Of a stretch of 9,328 bases of DNA, positions 1 through 6,259 are shown piece by piece. The stretch spans positions 1 through 9,328 of the forward strand of contig PUMS01000122.1 of assembly GCA_003551485.1 (NCBI GenBank), read 5' to 3'. Source of the DNA: Phycisphaeraceae bacterium. GTDB taxonomy: Bacteria; Planctomycetota; Phycisphaerae; Phycisphaerales; Phycisphaeraceae. Below the pieces are notes generated by a model, which saw only the letters and a program-made list of their open reading frames with translations, was not told where the DNA came from and made no database searches. Positions within the stretch are counted from its first letter, which is position 1; the number at the start of each line of letters is the position of its first letter. Both the position numbers and the translations under genes were made by a program.

Positions 1-1493
1 ACGCCCAGCGTGTAGACCCCGCCCATGTCGCTGAGCACGCGCTGGCCGATGGTGTGGATGTGGTTGAAGCGGATGATGTTGTGATGCGAGCGCGACGGCT
101 CGTGGTAGCCCCACGTCCAGCCCACGCTGATGCCGGTGTAGTAGAGGTCGAAGATGTCGTTGTGCGTGATGGTGTTGTGCGAGGCGTGGCCGATCCACAC
201 GCCGACGGCCGCCATGTGCAGCCGCCCGCCGTGGGCGATGGTGCAGTCGTGGACCGTGTTGTGGCTGACGGCGGTGGCCTCGCCCAGCGGGTCGCCGCCG
301 GCCAGGTTCCACGAGCCGGCGCCCCCGCCCAGGCCGATCAGCACACCCCCAGCGCCCAGGTCCACCAGTTCACAGCCGCGAAGCTCGTTGTGCCGGCTGC
401 CGACACCGATGCCAATGGCATACCGCCCCACGTGGCGGATCGCGCAGCAGTCGAAGACCACGTGCCGCGCCACGCGCAAGGCGATGGCAGCGCCGACGTT
501 GATCTCGGCCTGTGGGAAGCTGTTGCCCGCCTCGGGCGTCACCCACCGGCTGTGGGCGAAATCGAGCCCCTCGAAGCGAAGGTGCGCTACGTGCCTGCCG
601 CTTTCAACATCACCGGCCAGCACCACAAGCTCATCCAGGCGCGGGGCCACCACCGTGGCGCTTTCATGCCGCTCACCCTCGCGCGGCAGGTAGGTCAACA
701 CACCCGTGGGCCGGTCCAGGTACCACTGGCCCGGCTCGGACAGCGCTTCGGCAACGTTGTCGATGTAGTAGCGATGGCCCCGCGGGAATGCGCCCCAGCG
801 CTGGAGCGTGCGCGTCGGGCCGGTGAAGCGCACCTCGCGGCTCTGCTCATCGATCGCCGCGATGCGCATCCGCGAGGCCGACCAGATGTGGATGGCATGG
901 ACCTCCAGGTCCTCGCGGTTGCGCCACGCGGGGTCGATGTCGCCGGGGGCATAGGTGAAGCGGTCGTGGCCGCGCCCGGCGTGGGGTTCGGTCGGCGGCA
1001 GTTGACCGGCGATGCGGTGGTAGCCCTGCGCTGGGCTGCGCGGCCGGTATCGGCGCTGGTCATCGACCCACAGTTGTGAGAAGTTCCACTGCCCGGCCCG
1101 GACCTCACCGAGCGTGACCTGCCAGCGGCCATCCCCGCCGCGCTGCCAGCCGCTCATGCGGCGGCCGCCGCTGAGGATCGGCCGCGCACCCTCGGCCGCG
1201 CGGTAGATGGTCGGTGACTCCTCGGTGCCCGAGTCGGCCGGCTCGAAGCGGAGCGCGTCGGCAAGCTCGTAGAACCCATCGCCGACGGTGACCACCACCG
1301 GCGTGTTGCGCTGCGGCTGCTCCTGCCGCAGCTCGCGCACCGCGCGGCGGGCGCGGTCCACGGTGGCAAACGGCTGTTGAGCCGTGCCCGCGGCCGCATC
1401 ATCGCCATCCACGGCAACATGGAAGTCCGCCCCATCACAGATCGCCGTCGCCAGCATCATCATCACCACTCCAGGTAGTGCGCACCTGCTCAT
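1..1493 (-). CDS. Exported right-handed parallel beta-helix protein, GH141-like glycoside hydrolase candidate (3' end beyond the window)
   Basis: The frame stays open from an ATG at 1493 to the left edge, giving 497 residues without a stop, so the C-terminus is missing. The start is supported by GGAGAGG about five bases upstream. Residues 1-23 look like a Sec signal peptide: Arg3, then a hydrophobic core (VVMMMLATAI), with likely cleavage near DGA/DF. The mature protein opens with FHVAVDGDD...GT..QPFATVDRARRAVR (24-53), the usual N-terminal strand of exported beta-helix enzymes (DUF1565-like). From about 310 onward, short H-N-x-I/V repeats (SHNTVHDCTIAHG, SHNTITHNDIFDLYYTGISV, HHNIIRFNHIH) mark the coils of a parallel beta-helix. 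The segment YYTGISVGWTWGY followed by LSDMGGVYTLG (about 461-497) resembles GH141 and related polysaccharide-active enzymes; Asp489 is a possible active-site acid. By inference it acts on plant or algal polysaccharide outside the cytoplasm. A different beta-helix hydrolase or lyase cannot be excluded without the C-terminus. Confidence 0.85.
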   Translation of the reverse strand, partial: MSRCALPGVVMMMLATAICDGADFHVAVDGDDAAAGTAQQPFATVDRARRAVRELRQEQPQRNTPVVVTVGDGFYELADALRFEPADSGTEESPTIYRAAEGARPILSGGRRMSGWQRGGDGRWQVTLGEVRAGQWNFSQLWVDDQRRYRPRSPAQGYHRIAGQLPPTEPHAGRGHDRFTYAPGDIDPAWRNREDLEVHAIHIWSASRMRIAAIDEQSREVRFTGPTRTLQRWGAFPRGHRYYIDNVAEALSEPGQWYLDRPTGVLTYLPREGERHESATVVAPRLDELVVLAGDVESGRHVAHLRFEGLDFAHSRWVTPEAGNSFPQAEINVGAAIALRVARHVVFDCCAIRHVGRYAIGIGVGSRHNELRGCELVDLGAGGVLIGLGGGAGSWNLAGGDPLGEATAVSHNTVHDCTIAHGGRLHMAAVGVWIGHASHNTITHNDIFDLYYTGISVGWTWGYHEPSRSHHNIIRFNHIHTIGQRVLSDMGGVYTLG

Positions 1494-1505
1494 GGCATCC
1501 TCTCC

Positions 1506-1557
1506 ATCACGTGATCCCCGCCGCGACAGAGCCTACCACCTCTGACGGTGCGGGCAA
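1506..1557 (-). promoter_or_regulatory. Weak candidate promoter and palindrome upstream of the beta-helix gene
   Basis: On the minus strand, TTGCCC (1557-1552) and TAGGCT (1535-1530) are 16 bases apart, a loose sigma-70-like pair with three of six consensus bases each. A start near 1523 would leave a leader of about 30 bases. That leader would contain the perfect 10-bp palindrome ATCACGTGAT (1506-1515), placed where an operator could act. The pairing of boxes is suggestive only. Confidence 0.25.
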
Positions 1558-1610
1558 GAGCCGCGACCGGCGCGCCGCGGAGCCGGGGCGCCTGACGTCC
1601 GTCGCGGATG

Positions 1611-1634
1611 GGCGGGCAGGGGCTTGCCCCCGCC
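1611..1634. other. GC-rich inverted repeat between recR and the beta-helix gene
   Basis: The 210-bp gap 1494-1703 holds a strong inverted repeat around 1611-1634 (GGCGGGCAGGGG, CT, TGCCCCCGCC), which can pair through GGGCA/TGCCC plus flanking G-C pairs. It lies downstream of recR on the minus strand and could slow or stop transcription, but no U-tract follows. The only T-run on that strand (five T, 1679-1675) lies between recR and this hairpin and has just a weak stem before it. I see nothing coding in the gap. Confidence 0.3.
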
Positions 1635-1703
1635 TCACCCCGTGCGCGGGCTGCGCTGCGCATCGCCGTTCGCAAAAAGGTTCCTGGACCCGTTTCTGGG
1701 CCA

Positions 1704-2333
1704 TCACCCCTCGGCGGTCATGCCGCGGCGGCCATGCAGGGCGTCGGCAAGGACGGCCTTGCTGACCGTCTCGATGGCCACGCCCGCGGGCAGGCCGCGG
1801 GCAAGGCACGTCACCTTCACGCCGCGGTCGGCCAGCGCTTCGGCCAGGTACATGGCCGTGCCATCGCCTTCCATCGTCGGCCCGGTGGCGATGATGACTT
1901 CCCGGATGCGGCTCTCGGGCGGCGCCTGGTCGATGCGGTCGAGCAGCGCCTGCACGTTGAGCTCCTCCGGCCCCACACCATCGAGCGGGGCAATGCGGCC
2001 CATGAGCACGTGATACCGGCCGCGGTACTGACCCGTGGACTCGATGGGCGGGATGTCCAGCGGCTGCTCGACGACCAGGACCGTGGTGGCATCGCGATGC
2101 GGGTCCTGGCAGATGGGGCAGGGGTCCTTCTCGGTGACGTTGCCGCAGACCGAGCAGGCCAGTACCCGGCGCCGGAACCGCGCAATGGCCTCGGCCAGTT
2201 CCGCCGCCTCGCTGGGCGGCACCTTGAGCAGATGGAAGGCGATGCGCTCGGCCGAGCGCTTGCCGATGCCGGGCAGGCGCTGGAGCTGCTCGAGCAGCCC
2301 CTGCATTGCGGACTGGCCGTTGCTGTGGTTCAC
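1704..2333 (-). CDS. recR: Recombination mediator protein RecR
   Basis: RecR works with RecF and RecO to load RecA on single-stranded DNA at gaps, replacing SSB in the cytoplasm. All family parts are present in order: a helix-hairpin-helix (LPGIGKRSAERIAFHLL, 20-36), a four-cysteine zinc site (C60, C63, C72, C75; CSVCGNVTEKDPCPIC), and a Toprim domain (VLVVEQPLD, 85-93; YHVLMGRIAPLDGVGPEEL; EVIIATGPTMEGDGTAMYL). The C-terminal part is LARGLPAGVAIETVSKAVLADAL. The GPTMEGDGTA stretch differs from the NPTVEGEATA of the Escherichia coli protein. With the GTG start at 2333 it has 209 residues, slightly over the usual 198-201. An ATG at 2306 would give 200 residues but leaves only ten before LPGIG, fewer than in characterised homologues, and no ribosome binding site precedes it, so GTG is preferred. 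It stands alone here, with no dnaX or ybaB beside it. Confidence 0.96.
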   Translation of the reverse strand: MNHSNGQSAMQGLLEQLQRLPGIGKRSAERIAFHLLKVPPSEAAELAEAIARFRRRVLACSVCGNVTEKDPCPICQDPHRDATTVLVVEQPLDIPPIESTGQYRGRYHVLMGRIAPLDGVGPEELNVQALLDRIDQAPPESRIREVIIATGPTMEGDGTAMYLAEALADRGVKVTCLARGLPAGVAIETVSKAVLADALHGRRGMTAEG

Positions 2334-2341
2334 GGGCGATG

Positions 2342-2347
2342 ATTCTA
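2342..2347 (-). promoter_or_regulatory. Candidate -10 box of recR, possibly giving a leaderless mRNA
   Basis: TAGAAT on the minus strand (2347-2342) matches the TATAAT consensus at four of six bases. It ends eight bases before the GTG codon at 2333, so transcription would begin at or next to the start codon. That fits the absence of a convincing Shine-Dalgarno sequence. No good -35 box is visible, since the region 17 bases upstream reads GCACCG. Confidence 0.35.
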
Positions 2348-2440
2348 TCCACCCGCCGCACCACCGGTGCGCGGCCGACCGCGTGAACGGTGCCGGTGGG
2401 TCCTTCGGGTGGCCGGGGCGTTTTCTGGACTTGGAGGGAT

Positions 2441-2497
2441 TCCGGGGAGTTCCGGGGAGTTCCGGGGAGTTCCGGGGAGTTCCGGGGAGTTCCGGGG
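2441..2497. repeat. Tandem 10-bp repeat (TCCGGGGAGT), 5.7 copies
   Basis: Five perfect copies of TCCGGGGAGT fill 2441-2490, and a sixth is cut after TCCGGGG (2491-2497). The opposite strand reads ACTCCCCGGA. The array lies in the 178-bp divergent gap between recR and the NYN-domain gene and ends three bases before the AGGA motif of the latter, so it is probably in its promoter or 5' leader. A 10-bp period is close to one helical turn, so any protein recognising the unit would contact the same face of DNA. No other copy is seen in the window. Confidence 0.95.
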
Positions 2498-2499
2498 GT

Positions 2500-2503
2500 A
2501 GGA
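2500..2503 (+). promoter_or_regulatory. Ribosome binding site deciding the NYN gene start
   Basis: AGGA at 2500-2503 lies eight bases before the ATG at 2512, a normal spacing. The ATG at 2503 overlaps this motif and would rely on the poly-G end of the tandem repeat only four bases away. I therefore place the start at 2512. Confidence 0.55.
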
Positions 2504-2511
2504 TGCTGAAG

Positions 2512-3000
2512 ATGCGACTGCTGATCGACTGCTACAACCTGCTGCACGCGACGATGCCCCCGGCACTTGCCGGCCTGGATGAGGCGGGGCTCTGCCGGCT
2601 GCTCGCCGCAGGGCGCTTCGATGAGGCGGTGGTGGTCTGTGATGGCGTGGTCAAGCCCGACACCCCGGCGCGGTCGCCGGTCGACGGCGTCGAACTGGTC
2701 TACGCCGGGCCCGGCCGCACCGCCGATGCCTGGATCATCGACCGCCTCGAGGCCGACAGCGCAGCGCGGCGGATCACCGTCATCACCGACGACCGCGCCC
2801 TTCGCCAGTCCGCCCGGTCGCGCGGGGCGCGGGTGATGTCATGCCGGGAAATGATCCAGCGCCTTCTGACCCTGGCCGGCTCCCACCTCCCCACGCCCCC
2901 CACCGAAACCGACGTTGCCAAACACGTGGGCCTGGATGAGATCCAGGTGCAACGCTGGAAGAAGGAACTGGGCCTGGAAACCGACGCCGAGGACCTGTGA
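2512..3000 (+). CDS. NYN-domain ribonuclease, YacP/Rae1-like
   Basis: This 162-residue protein opens directly with the hallmark of the NYN (PIN-like) nuclease fold, MRLLIDCYNLLHA. Acidic residues expected to hold the metal recur along it: D6 with N9, D44 in VVVCDG, D72 in GRTADAWIIDRLEAD, and D93-D94 in ITVITDDRALRQSARSRGARVMS. The order and spacing match the YacP (NYN_YacP, formerly DUF901) family. Its Bacillus subtilis member Rae1 cuts mRNA in the ribosomal A site, so a role in mRNA cleavage or translation control is inferred. The last 45 residues hold a helical tail with HVGLDEIQVQRWKKELGLE. It is divergent from recR, and its stop is 24 bp from the convergent protease gene. An in-frame ATG at 2503 would add three residues. 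The frame stays open far upstream through the tandem repeat, but that extension lacks family similarity and is not counted. Whether ribosome-linked cleavage applies here is unknown. Confidence 0.85.
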   Translation: MRLLIDCYNLLHATMPPALAGLDEAGLCRLLAAGRFDEAVVVCDGVVKPDTPARSPVDGVELVYAGPGRTADAWIIDRLEADSAARRITVITDDRALRQSARSRGARVMSCREMIQRLLTLAGSHLPTPPTETDVAKHVGLDEIQVQRWKKELGLETDAEDL

Positions 3001-3021
3001 ACAGCGCCCGGCGCGCTCTGT
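3001..3021. terminator. Hairpin in the convergent gap, possible two-way terminator
   Basis: Directly after the NYN stop codon, AGCGC (3003-3007) pairs with GCGCT (3013-3017) around a 5-base loop. Alternatively ACAGCGC pairs with GCG and CTGT, with a 2-base bulge. It fills most of the 24-bp gap between two convergent genes, where a shared terminator is expected. There is no T-tract on either side, so intrinsic termination would be weak. Confidence 0.35.
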
Positions 3022-3024
3022 CGC

Positions 3025-3867
3025 TCACCTGTGCTCCATCAGCCGGGCGATGCGCTTCTCGATGGGCGGGTGAGTCGAGAACAGTTCGGTCAGCGTGCCG
3101 CCGCCGGCGCCCGAGAGCGGCTGAACGATGAACAGGTGGTTGCTCGCGGGCATCTCGCCTTCCATGGGGATGCGCCGGGCGTAGGCATCGAGCCGGCGAA
3201 GGGCGTTGATCAGCCCGCGGGGTGAGCCGACCATGCTCGCGGCGTCGGCATCGGCCACGTACTCGCGGCTGCGGCTGATGGCGAGCTGAATGATCGCCGC
3301 CGCGATCGGGGCCAGCACCAGCATCAGCAACAAGACCAGCGGGTTGCCGTTGCCGCGGCCGGAACCGCCGATGAAGAACGCCATCCACGCCAGGTACTGA
3401 AGCGCCCCGGCGATGGTCGCGGCGATGCAACTGATCAGCGTGTCGCGGTTCCTGATGTGGGCCAACTCGTGGGCGATCACGCCCTCCATCTCCTCGTAGC
3501 TGAGCAGCCGCAGGGCGCCCTGCGTCACCGCCACGGCACCGTTGCGCGGGTTGCGGCCGGTAGCGAAGGCATTGGGTGCCTCCTGGGGGCAGATGTAGAC
3601 CTTCGGCATGGGCAGGCCGGCGTTGTCGGCCAGCCGCCGCACCATGGTCACCAGGTCCGGCGCGGTTCGCTCATCCACCTGTCGGCCGCGCATGGCGGCG
3701 ATGGCGATGCGGTCGCTGAAGAAGTAGGCCACCACGTTCATCGCCCCGCCGAGGATCAGGGCCAGGAGCAACCCCACTTCACCGAACTGGGCACCCACTG
3801 CCAGGATCAGGCCGAACAGGCCCGCCAGCAACATGGCCGTCTTGACGTTGTTAATGAACCGGGTCAT
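3025..3867 (-). CDS. htpX: HtpX-family membrane zinc metalloprotease (peptidase M48)
   Basis: HtpX proteases degrade damaged or misassembled inner-membrane proteins, acting at the cytoplasmic face alongside FtsH. The 280-residue length is standard for the family. Two N-terminal membrane segments (about 10-27 and 31-50) are followed by the zinc motif HELAH (H133, E134, H137) in EMEGVIAHELAHIRNRDTL. The third zinc ligand is E202 in SREYVADADAA. Two further hydrophobic stretches (about 146-167 and 176-198) lie between these motifs, as in known HtpX. LFSTHPPIEKRIARL near the C-terminus is also typical. The ATG at 3867 is chosen because AGAGGTG lies six bases upstream; a GTG at 3876 overlaps that site and would add only three residues. 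The gene is convergent with the NYN gene and lies 234 bp downstream of the permease on the same strand, so it probably has its own promoter. All catalytic residues are present. Confidence 0.95.
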   Translation of the reverse strand: MTRFINNVKTAMLLAGLFGLILAVGAQFGEVGLLLALILGGAMNVVAYFFSDRIAIAAMRGRQVDERTAPDLVTMVRRLADNAGLPMPKVYICPQEAPNAFATGRNPRNGAVAVTQGALRLLSYEEMEGVIAHELAHIRNRDTLISCIAATIAGALQYLAWMAFFIGGSGRGNGNPLVLLLMLVLAPIAAAIIQLAISRSREYVADADAASMVGSPRGLINALRRLDAYARRIPMEGEMPASNHLFIVQPLSGAGGGTLTELFSTHPPIEKRIARLMEHR

Positions 3868-3873
3868 GGCAAT

Positions 3874-3880
3874 CACCTCT
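3874..3880 (-). promoter_or_regulatory. Ribosome binding site of htpX
   Basis: AGAGGTG on the minus strand (3880-3874) precedes the ATG at 3867 by six bases and decides that start over the GTG at 3876. A second strong purine stretch, GAGGAGG, lies about 20 bases further upstream but serves no credible gene. Confidence 0.6.
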
Positions 3881-3983
3881 GTCGTGTCGGCTCAAACACC
3901 TCCTCGAATGCGAATGACCACCCGGCCGCGGGCGGGCGCAGCGCCGTCGCCGCGCCCCGCGACCACACTTGCTGCGAATACCG

Positions 3984-4080
3984 GGCTGCAAACCGCGTGC
4001 CGGTCTCAGGCGGCACGTTCCGCCCCCCTTCCCGCCACGCTCCTCGCCCCTCACGGCGCAAGAACACGGCTGCAAACCGC
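3984..4080. repeat. 13-bp direct repeat pair and hairpin in the permease-htpX gap
   Basis: The gap 3868-4101 (234 bp) carries GGCTGCAAACCGC twice, at 3984-3996 and 4068-4080, with starts 84 bases apart and in the same orientation. Right after the first copy, CGTGCCG (3996-4002) and CGGCACG (4011-4017) form a perfect 7-bp stem around an 8-base loop. The region follows the permease stop and precedes htpX on the minus strand, so it may act in termination, in an htpX leader or in a small RNA. No T-tract follows the stem and no coding potential is visible. Confidence 0.6.
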
Positions 4081-4101
4081 AAATCTCTTGCTGTAAGAAT
4101 C

Positions 4102-5001
4102 TTAGTCCCGCCCACCGCCGGGGTCGGCGAGGGCACCGAGCGGAATGGCCAGCATCTGCCACGCCGCGGCGAGCATGAGCAGGATCAGGGCGATCCGCAC
4201 CTGCCGAAGTGGCAGCCGGTGGGTGAGACTCGCGCCCAGGCGGCCGCCGATGAAGGCCGTGGGCGCCAGGATCGCGGCCAGCAGCACCGCATCGTGCCAC
4301 TGGTAGAAAAGGCCCGGGGCGTAGCTATGGGCCGGCAGGGTGGCGGTCTTGTAGACCGCCCCGAGCGTGGCGCTGAAACAGATCACCGCTGCGCTGTTGG
4401 CGATGCACGAGCGCAGCGGCAGTTTCAGCACCACCTGCTGGAGCGGCACCGCCAGCGCCCCGCCGCCGATGCCCAGCAGTCCCGCGGTCAGCCCCAACGT
4501 GCCGCCCGCCGCGGCCGAACCGGCTCGGCTGGGCCTTGAAGGCAATGTCACCGGTCCGGCCGGCGGCTCGGCATCAGCCAGGCGAAGGGCGTTGATCACC
4601 GCCACGTAGAGCAGAAACAGCGCCAGAATCCGCCCCAGCCAGATGCCGCCATCCATCCCCGCAAACAGCGGCAGGTTCGACACCCACACCCCGATCACCA
4701 CGCACACCACTGCCACCGGCAGCATCCACCGCAGCACCGCGGGCACCGTCGCCCCCGCCTGGTAGTGCCGCCACGCCGCGGGCACCGAGACCGCCACGTT
4801 GGCCATCATCGCCGCGGCCTGATACAGGTGCTGATGCCGCCCCAGCAACAGCGTCAGCCCCGGAATCATCAGGATGCTGCCCCCCACCCCCAGCATCCCA
4901 CCGAGGATGCCCGCCAGCAGCCCCAACAGGGCGATCAGGGCCCAGTCCGGCCCGGTGAGTGTGAACGCGGCAAGCAGCATGGCCCACGTTGTACCCGCCA
5001 C
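4102..5001 (-). CDS. TauE/SafE-family (TSUP) membrane transporter
   Basis: TSUP permeases sit in the inner membrane; characterised members move sulfite, sulfoacetate, taurine-derived or related organic anions, and the substrate here is unknown. The 299-residue protein is almost entirely hydrophobic, with about eight membrane segments. It has the duplicated glycine motifs of the family: LLAGILGGMLGVGGSILMIPG (28-48) opens the first half and GLTAGLLGIGGGALAVPLQQ (170-189) the second. The halves are joined by a polar loop (about 141-160). The GTG start at 5001 gives the length stated. An ATG at 4980 would remove seven residues without touching a membrane segment. Neither has a clear ribosome binding site, so the start is uncertain. 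The gene is divergent from the dehydrogenase with about 104 bp between starts. No sulfur-metabolism gene is nearby to suggest a substrate. Confidence 0.9.
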   Translation of the reverse strand: MAGTTWAMLLAAFTLTGPDWALIALLGLLAGILGGMLGVGGSILMIPGLTLLLGRHQHLYQAAAMMANVAVSVPAAWRHYQAGATVPAVLRWMLPVAVVCVVIGVWVSNLPLFAGMDGGIWLGRILALFLLYVAVINALRLADAEPPAGPVTLPSRPSRAGSAAAGGTLGLTAGLLGIGGGALAVPLQQVVLKLPLRSCIANSAAVICFSATLGAVYKTATLPAHSYAPGLFYQWHDAVLLAAILAPTAFIGGRLGASLTHRLPLRQVRIALILLMLAAAWQMLAIPLGALADPGGGRD

Positions 5002-5073
5002 CGATCGCGGCGGCCAATGCCGCGGGCCCGTTGAACGTGCTCATCCCATACTTCGGCGCGCGCAGCGGGGTGC

Positions 5074-5098
5074 TACCATCGGTACAGGTTGTGGAGGT
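5074..5098 (+). promoter_or_regulatory. Candidate -10 box and ribosome binding site of the dehydrogenase
   Basis: TACCAT (5074-5079) resembles a -10 hexamer and lies in a small inverted repeat, TACC-ATC-GGTA (5074-5084). GGAGGT (5093-5098) is a strong Shine-Dalgarno seven bases before the ATG at 5106 and fixes that start. No clear -35 box is seen 16-18 bases upstream, so the promoter part is tentative while the ribosome binding site is good. Confidence 0.45.
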
Positions 5099-5105
5099 AC
5101 GTGCC

Positions 5106-6221
5106 ATGCAGGCAGTGGCGGTGTATCACAAGGCGAGGCAGGTCCGGGTGATCGATCGTGAGCCGCCGGGGGCGCCCGGGCCGGGACAGGCGCTGATGAG
5201 GTCGGTGGCCGTGGGCATCTGCGGGACCGATCGCGAGATCGCCCGCTTTGAGGCCGGCTCGCCCCCGCCGGGGAGCGATCACCTGGTGATCGGCCACGAG
5301 TGCCTGGCCGAGGTCCATACCGTCGGCGAGGGCGTCGAGGGCCTGTCGCCCGGCGACCTGGTGGTGCCGATGGTGCGCCGGCCCTGCCCGCACGAGCGCT
5401 GCCGCGCCTGCCGCAACGGCCGGCAGGACTTCTGCTACACCGGCGACTTCATCGAGCGCGGCATCAAGGGGGCCGATGGCTTCATGGCCGGGCAGTGGCT
5501 GGATGAGCCGCAGTGGCTGGTGGCGGTGCCGGCAGCGCTGCGGCGGTGGGGCGTGCTCATCGAGCCGCTGTCGATCGCGGAGAAGGCCCTTGCGCAGATA
5601 TGGCAGGTGCAGCAGCGGCTGCCCTGGACGTGCGAGCCCCGCGCCGGCCGCGGCGAGGGCTGGTGTCACCGTGCGGTGGTGTTGGGCGCCGGGCCGATCG
5701 GCCTGCTGGGCGGGATGGCGCTGGCCAATGCCGGTTTCGAGACGTTCATCTACTCGCGCGAGCCGCAGGACAGCCCCCGCGCCGAGCTGGCAGGCGCCTT
5801 CGGCGCCACCTACATCAGTTCCAGCGAGGTGCCCATCGACGACCTGGCCGAGCGGCTGGGTGAGATCGACGTGGTCTACGAGGCCACGGGTGTGTCTTCG
5901 CTGGCGTTCGCCGCGATCCAGCGGCTGGGTGTCAACGGTGTGTTCGTGCTGACCGGTGTGCCCCACGATGACGGCAAGGAACCGGTGGCGGCCTCCCGTG
6001 TCATGCGGCGGCTGGTGGTGCGAAACCAGGTGGTCTTCGGCACGGTCAACGCCGGCCGCAGCGCCCACGATGATGCGGTGCGTGACCTTCAGACCTTCGC
6101 CCAGCGCTGGCCCGAAGCACTGGATCGCCTGCTGACCCGCCACATCGACCTCGAGCAGGTCCCCGCCGCGCTTCAGGACCCCGGCGGCGACATCAAGGCC
6201 ATCGTCACCTTCGATACGTGA
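5106..6221 (+). CDS. Zinc-dependent glucose 1-dehydrogenase-like enzyme (medium-chain dehydrogenase)
   Basis: The 371-residue protein matches the glucose dehydrogenase branch of zinc medium-chain dehydrogenases, best known from archaea such as Sulfolobus, where it oxidises glucose or other aldoses to the lactone with NAD(P)+. Catalytic-zinc candidates are C39 in GICGTDREI, H64-E65 in VIGHECLAEV, and E153 in LIEPLSIAEK. The structural zinc site is complete: C94, C99, C102 and C110. Branch-specific signatures include DFCYTGDFIERGIKGADGFM, VPAALRRWGVLIEPL and RLPWTCEP. The Rossmann motif GAGPIGLLGG starts at 194. The strand-two end reads YSREP (216-220); the Arg suggests NADP+ may be accepted, as in archaeal enzymes, but this is inference. 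A C-terminal glucose-dehydrogenase domain runs to the end. A start further upstream (4989) lacks a ribosome binding site and overlaps the permease. It probably feeds sugar oxidation in the cytoplasm. Exact sugar specificity cannot be read from sequence. Confidence 0.88.
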   Translation: MQAVAVYHKARQVRVIDREPPGAPGPGQALMRSVAVGICGTDREIARFEAGSPPPGSDHLVIGHECLAEVHTVGEGVEGLSPGDLVVPMVRRPCPHERCRACRNGRQDFCYTGDFIERGIKGADGFMAGQWLDEPQWLVAVPAALRRWGVLIEPLSIAEKALAQIWQVQQRLPWTCEPRAGRGEGWCHRAVVLGAGPIGLLGGMALANAGFETFIYSREPQDSPRAELAGAFGATYISSSEVPIDDLAERLGEIDVVYEATGVSSLAFAAIQRLGVNGVFVLTGVPHDDGKEPVAASRVMRRLVVRNQVVFGTVNAGRSAHDDAVRDLQTFAQRWPEALDRLLTRHIDLEQVPAALQDPGGDIKAIVTFDT

Positions 6222-6247
6222 GCCGCGGATCATTTTCCAAGGGCGGC

Positions 6248-6259
6248 GGGAACATTCCC
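6248..6259. promoter_or_regulatory. Inverted repeat GGGAACATTCCC upstream of the alpha-2-macroglobulin gene
   Basis: In the 115-bp gap after the dehydrogenase, GGGAA and TTCCC flank a 2-base centre. It lies 77 bases before the next ATG. The GGAAC within it (6249-6253) also resembles the -35 element of ECF sigma promoters, and GTT lies about 17 bases downstream, but the match to any -10 element is poor. It could be an operator, a weak ECF promoter or chance. Confidence 0.25.

Noticed and set aside
54..1079. A 341-codon plus-strand frame opposite the beta-helix gene
   Set aside because: The minus frame encodes a signal peptide and beta-helix coils, while this one is a compositional shadow rich in Val, Ala, Asp and Arg.
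1674..1703. Rho-independent terminator right after recR
   Set aside because: There is a run of five T on the minus strand, but the preceding stem (GGT/ACC with mismatches, or GGCCC/GGGTC with a wobble and a gap to the T-run) is too weak to call.
2441..2497. CRISPR array
   Set aside because: The repeats are 10 bp, directly adjacent and without spacers.
2035..2511. N-terminal extension of the NYN protein, reading through the 10-bp repeat as Phe-Arg-Gly-Val-Pro-Gly-Ser-Ser-Gly units
   Set aside because: It overlaps recR antisense, has no family similarity and is preceded by no ribosome binding site. The nuclease domain begins exactly at the ATG of 2512.
3851..3900. Short leader peptide upstream of htpX behind GAGGAGG
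   Set aside because: The only possible reading, from a TTG, gives about 14 residues overlapping the htpX start with no attenuator-like composition, so a chance frame is more likely.
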